A stretch of DNA of 64,000 bases from VXRD01 sp965242535. Lineage in GTDB: Bacteria; Latescibacterota; UBA2968. This document shows positions 62,068 to 64,000 of the stretch, in pieces. Position 1 is the stretch's first letter. Each line of letters starts with the position of its first letter. The position numbers were made by a program, and so were the translations under genes. The notes under the pieces are model-generated. The model saw only the letters and a list, made by a program, of their open reading frames with translations, was not told the DNA's origin and ran no database searches. The DNA is taken from assembly GCA_965242535.1 (NCBI GenBank), contig OZ251458.1, forward strand, positions 1,798,001-1,862,000, written 5' to 3'.

Positions 62068-62880
62068 TCAATACCCCGCGTTGCGGCAATACCGATACAT
62101 CGCGGCGCTGCGGGTCGCTTCGCTCAGCGAATCTTCGCCCTCGTAGGGCGGCGCGCCCGGGCACGCCGTTACCCAGCGGTCGTAGCCCGTATCGCCGAGC
62201 ACCTTTGCCAGCGCGGGGAAATCCAATGCCTCGGCAACGCCCACGGAAACCCATTTGGGCATGAACCGCCCGTCCTCGTCGCGCGCGATATTTTCGTCTG
62301 CCCAATCCTGCAAATGCACGTAGTTGAGCTGATCGCGAAAATCGCGCAGGGATTGGGCCGCGTCGTACTCCCACAGCTGGGCGTGTGACACGTCGATGCA
62401 CAATTTGGCCTTTTGCAAATGGCGCGTGTACAACTGCCAGTCCTCTTTTGAATCGACCAGCAGATTGGTGTGGATGTGATAGCTCAATTCCAAATCGTAT
62501 TGCGCCGCGTACTCGGCCCACTCGTCCGCTGCTTCGGCGGATCGCGCGATGTCGTCTGCGTTGACCGCTCGGCCTTCGGGCTTGCGTCCGCTCATGTACA
62601 TAAAGCAATCCACGCCCATCTCGGCGGCAAAATCGATCCGTCGCATGTTGCGCTCTCGGTGTTCCCACCCCGGAGTCTCGGGCGACCCCTGCGCGGTGTA
62701 CACCGCCATGGGCAACCCCACATTGTCGCAAATTTTCCGCACCCGACCCGCCGGCCCCAACCAATCCAACGGCAAGCGGCACTCCCAACCATCCCATCCC
62801 GCTTTTTTAAGGGCCTCGAGCGACCGTTCCAAATCTGGATTTTTCCACCGCAATGCACAGTATCCGAGCTTAAATGCCAT
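62068..62880 (-). CDS. Xylose-isomerase-like TIM-barrel sugar epimerase
   Basis: 270 residues. LGYCALRWKNPD at the start, LSYHIHTNLLVD, LCIDVSHAQLW and LNYVHLQDWAD carry the metal-ligand histidines and acids of the AP_endonuc_2 family. A GGAGATCGTC ribosome site precedes the ATG. It shares a transcript with the DUF2442 gene. Substrate unknown; related in fold, not closely in sequence, to 37788-38591. Confidence 0.82.
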   Translation of the reverse strand: MAFKLGYCALRWKNPDLERSLEALKKAGWDGWECRLPLDWLGPAGRVRKICDNVGLPMAVYTAQGSPETPGWEHRERNMRRIDFAAEMGVDCFMYMSGRKPEGRAVNADDIARSAEAADEWAEYAAQYDLELSYHIHTNLLVDSKEDWQLYTRHLQKAKLCIDVSHAQLWEYDAAQSLRDFRDQLNYVHLQDWADENIARDEDGRFMPKWVSVGVAEALDFPALAKVLGDTGYDRWVTACPGAPPYEGEDSLSEATRSAAMYRYCRNAGY

Positions 62881-62904
62881 GACGATCTCCTTTGAAAATC
62901 AGGG

Positions 62905-63125
62905 AAGAGGTTTGAAAATCAGGGAAGACGGGAGAGGGAAGGCGGGAGAGGTGAAAGGCGAAAAGCGAAAAGCGAAAAGCGAAAAGCGAAAAGCGAGAGG
63001 CAAAAGGCAAGAGGCGAAAAGCGAGAGGCAAAAGGCGAAAGGCGAAAAGCGAAAAGCGAAAAGCGAAAGGCGAGAGGCGAGAGGCGAGAGGTGAAAGGGC
63101 CGCCCAACCCCTCTCGCTTCTCGTA
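62905..63125. repeat. Heptamer tandem repeat array (AAAAGCG type)
   Basis: More than 20 copies of a 7-bp unit, from AAAAGCG through GAGAGGC to GAAAGGC. No gene content. The array ends at element B copy 3. Confidence 0.9.
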
Positions 63126-63132
63126 TGCCTTA

Positions 63133-63295
63133 GAAGCCATCTAAAAACTCGGGCCGCCATTGAGAGAGTCGCAAAAGCATTCACTTTTCGCAGGTCAAAA
63201 CCGTACAGACCGCGAAAATAGGATGCCTTGATTCCCCCCTTCCTCGCAGGAAGGGGGCCCAGGGGGGTAGGTCCCGATAATTTTTAGATGGCTTC
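63133..63295. mobile_element. Dispersed element B, complete copy 3 (163 bp)
   Basis: Inverted ends GAAGCCATCTAAAAA and TTTTTAGATGGCTTC. The flanks are TTA and TTG, a target duplication with one change. It sits between two heptamer arrays. Confidence 0.88.
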
Positions 63296-63520
63296 TTGGG
63301 GTGGTGTCGGGCGGCTTCTTCCGTCTTCCGGGGTTGAATGTTCGGACAGGCACGGGGGCCTGTCCCTACCATCTTCCGTCTCCCGTCTCCCGTCTTACGC
63401 CTTACCTCTTCCGTCTTCCGTCTTCCGCCTTTCCGCCTTTCCGCCTTACCTCTTCCGTCTCCCGTCTCCCGTCTCCCCGCCTTCCGGGGTTGAATGTTCG
63501 GACAGGCACGAGGCCTGTCC
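63296..63520. repeat. Heptamer arrays (CTCCCGT type) with REP-like hairpins
   Basis: Units CCGTCTC, CCGTCTT and CCGCCTT alternate; REP-like hairpins lie at about 63350-63372 and 63501-63522. The array continues into the coding frame of the next gene to about 63625. Confidence 0.85.
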
Positions 63521-64000
63521 CTACCATCTTCCCTCTCCCGCCTTCCCTCTTGCGTCTCCCGTCTTGCGTCTTCCCTCTTGCGTCTCCCGTCTCCCCGCCT
63601 TTCCGTCTCCCGTCTCCCCGCCTTTTCCAAATAATTCCCGATAGGCGCGATCAAACGCCGCTGAGCCATCGTCCAATTTCAGTTCCAGGCGAATGCCCGG
63701 CAAAAATCCCGTCAGTCGGCCGGCTGAAAAATCGTCGCGATAGCGGCCATCGGCGTAATGCGTCTCGCGGCCATCGGGCCAGTATATCGTGTGGATCTGG
63801 CGTTTCTCGGCGAGCTTAAAATCCGGATCGACGCGGTACCGCTCGATCACATCCCAATCCAGTTCAACGCCCAATCCCGGCGCGGTGGGCACGCGGATGT
63901 GCCCGCCTTTCACGTCGAAATTTTCGATGAGCGGATGCGCCCAAATATTCACACACGGAATCGCGGGCCAGCGCGCATGGGACAGCACCGCGCCGAGATG
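63521..64000 (-). CDS. Enolase-superfamily enzyme, C-terminal part (cut by window edge)
   Basis: About 159 codons are visible; the frame stays open to 64000. HLGAVLSHARWPAIP, IENFDVKGGHIRVPTAPGLGVELD is the C-terminal end of the capping and barrel domains of a mandelate racemase-type enzyme. After the family end the frame continues through a small unrelated segment (about 95 residues, FKLAEKRQIHTIYWPDG...) and then about 28 residues of GDGKAGRRETQEGRR-like sequence encoded by the heptamer array. Confidence 0.8.
   Translation of the reverse strand, partial: HLGAVLSHARWPAIPCVNIWAHPLIENFDVKGGHIRVPTAPGLGVELDWDVIERYRVDPDFKLAEKRQIHTIYWPDGRETHYADGRYRDDFSAGRLTGFLPGIRLELKLDDGSAAFDRAYRELFGKGGETGDGKAGRRETQEGRRKTGDARGKAGEGRW

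Noticed and set aside
62549..63094. Lysine/arginine-rich protein encoded by the heptamer array
   Set aside because: Low-complexity translation of the repeat that runs out of a shadow frame of the isomerase gene.

Overview
The window is about 60% GC and looks like the chromosome of an uncultured bacterium of the Fibrobacteres-Chlorobi-Bacteroidetes side of the tree, most like Latescibacterota or Poribacteria-type genomes. The lineage is an inference. It rests on a GWxTD/TPR protein, a dockerin-like FxDFLxFxxxFG tail on a giant secreted protein, two large DUF6785/6784-type membrane proteins, and many enolase-superfamily, xylose-isomerase-like, sulfatase and 2OG-Fe(II) dioxygenase genes of the kind used to break down uronic acids and sulfated glycans.

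Layout. 1-4325 (minus): nuoA-B-C-D-H-I, a respiratory complex I operon with no nuoE/F/G between nuoD and nuoH; a 51-69 bp tandem repeat array sits between nuoH and nuoI. 4342-5383 (minus): an AT-rich pair, a TIR-like (ThsB/DUF1863-type) protein and a two-helix membrane protein, probably a defence module. 5613-12549 (plus): catabolic and oxidoreductase genes (enolase superfamily, 2OG oxygenase, Ldh2-type dehydrogenase, mannonate-dehydratase-like) and a polytopic membrane protein. 12914-17034 (plus): argH, a coupled primase-fold-like protein, an exported protein, a gamma-carbonic-anhydrase-like protein and a lipoprotein. 17076-20583 (plus): a partly AT-rich accessory island (DUF4258-like, zinc-ribbon plus HEPN-like fusion, PIN-like, membrane/coiled-coil protein), then an Rpn-type PD-(D/E)XK protein. 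21655-25067 (plus): a haem-motif outer-membrane protein and an AAA15-type ATPase whose partner gene is broken by a small mobile element. 25107-38591 (mostly minus): ileS, a 1529-residue LRR adhesin-like protein, a dioxygenase remnant, sat, tRNA-Lys, moaC, guaA and a sugar isomerase-like gene. 39069-48989 (minus except DUF2442): DUF3604, DUF6785-like, HsdR-N-like, sulfatase and S9 peptidase. 49185-57726: HNH pair, two coiled-coil DUF1640-like genes, an enolase-family enzyme, a STAS-HATPase fusion, a lipoprotein and the GWxTD protein. 57763-60437: two intact insertion sequences (IS5/IS903-type and IS4-type). 60472-64000 (minus): amidohydrolase, isomerase, DUF2442 and a partial enolase-family gene.

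The most distinctive feature is a nested community of small repeats. (i) Element A, about 400 bp, has the same termini as the intact IS4-type element and sits repeatedly inside (ii) a REP-like hairpin GGACAGGC-loop-GCCTGTCC that occurs more than a dozen times. (iii) Element B, 163 bp in three complete copies, has GAAGCCATCTAAAAA termini and a 3-bp TNA-type target duplication; it splits one gene and abuts the stop codon of another. (iv) Degenerate heptamer arrays flank the hairpins and extend one reading frame. Together with the accessory gene sets at 4.3-5.4 kb and 17.1-20.6 kb, these are the parts most worth following up.
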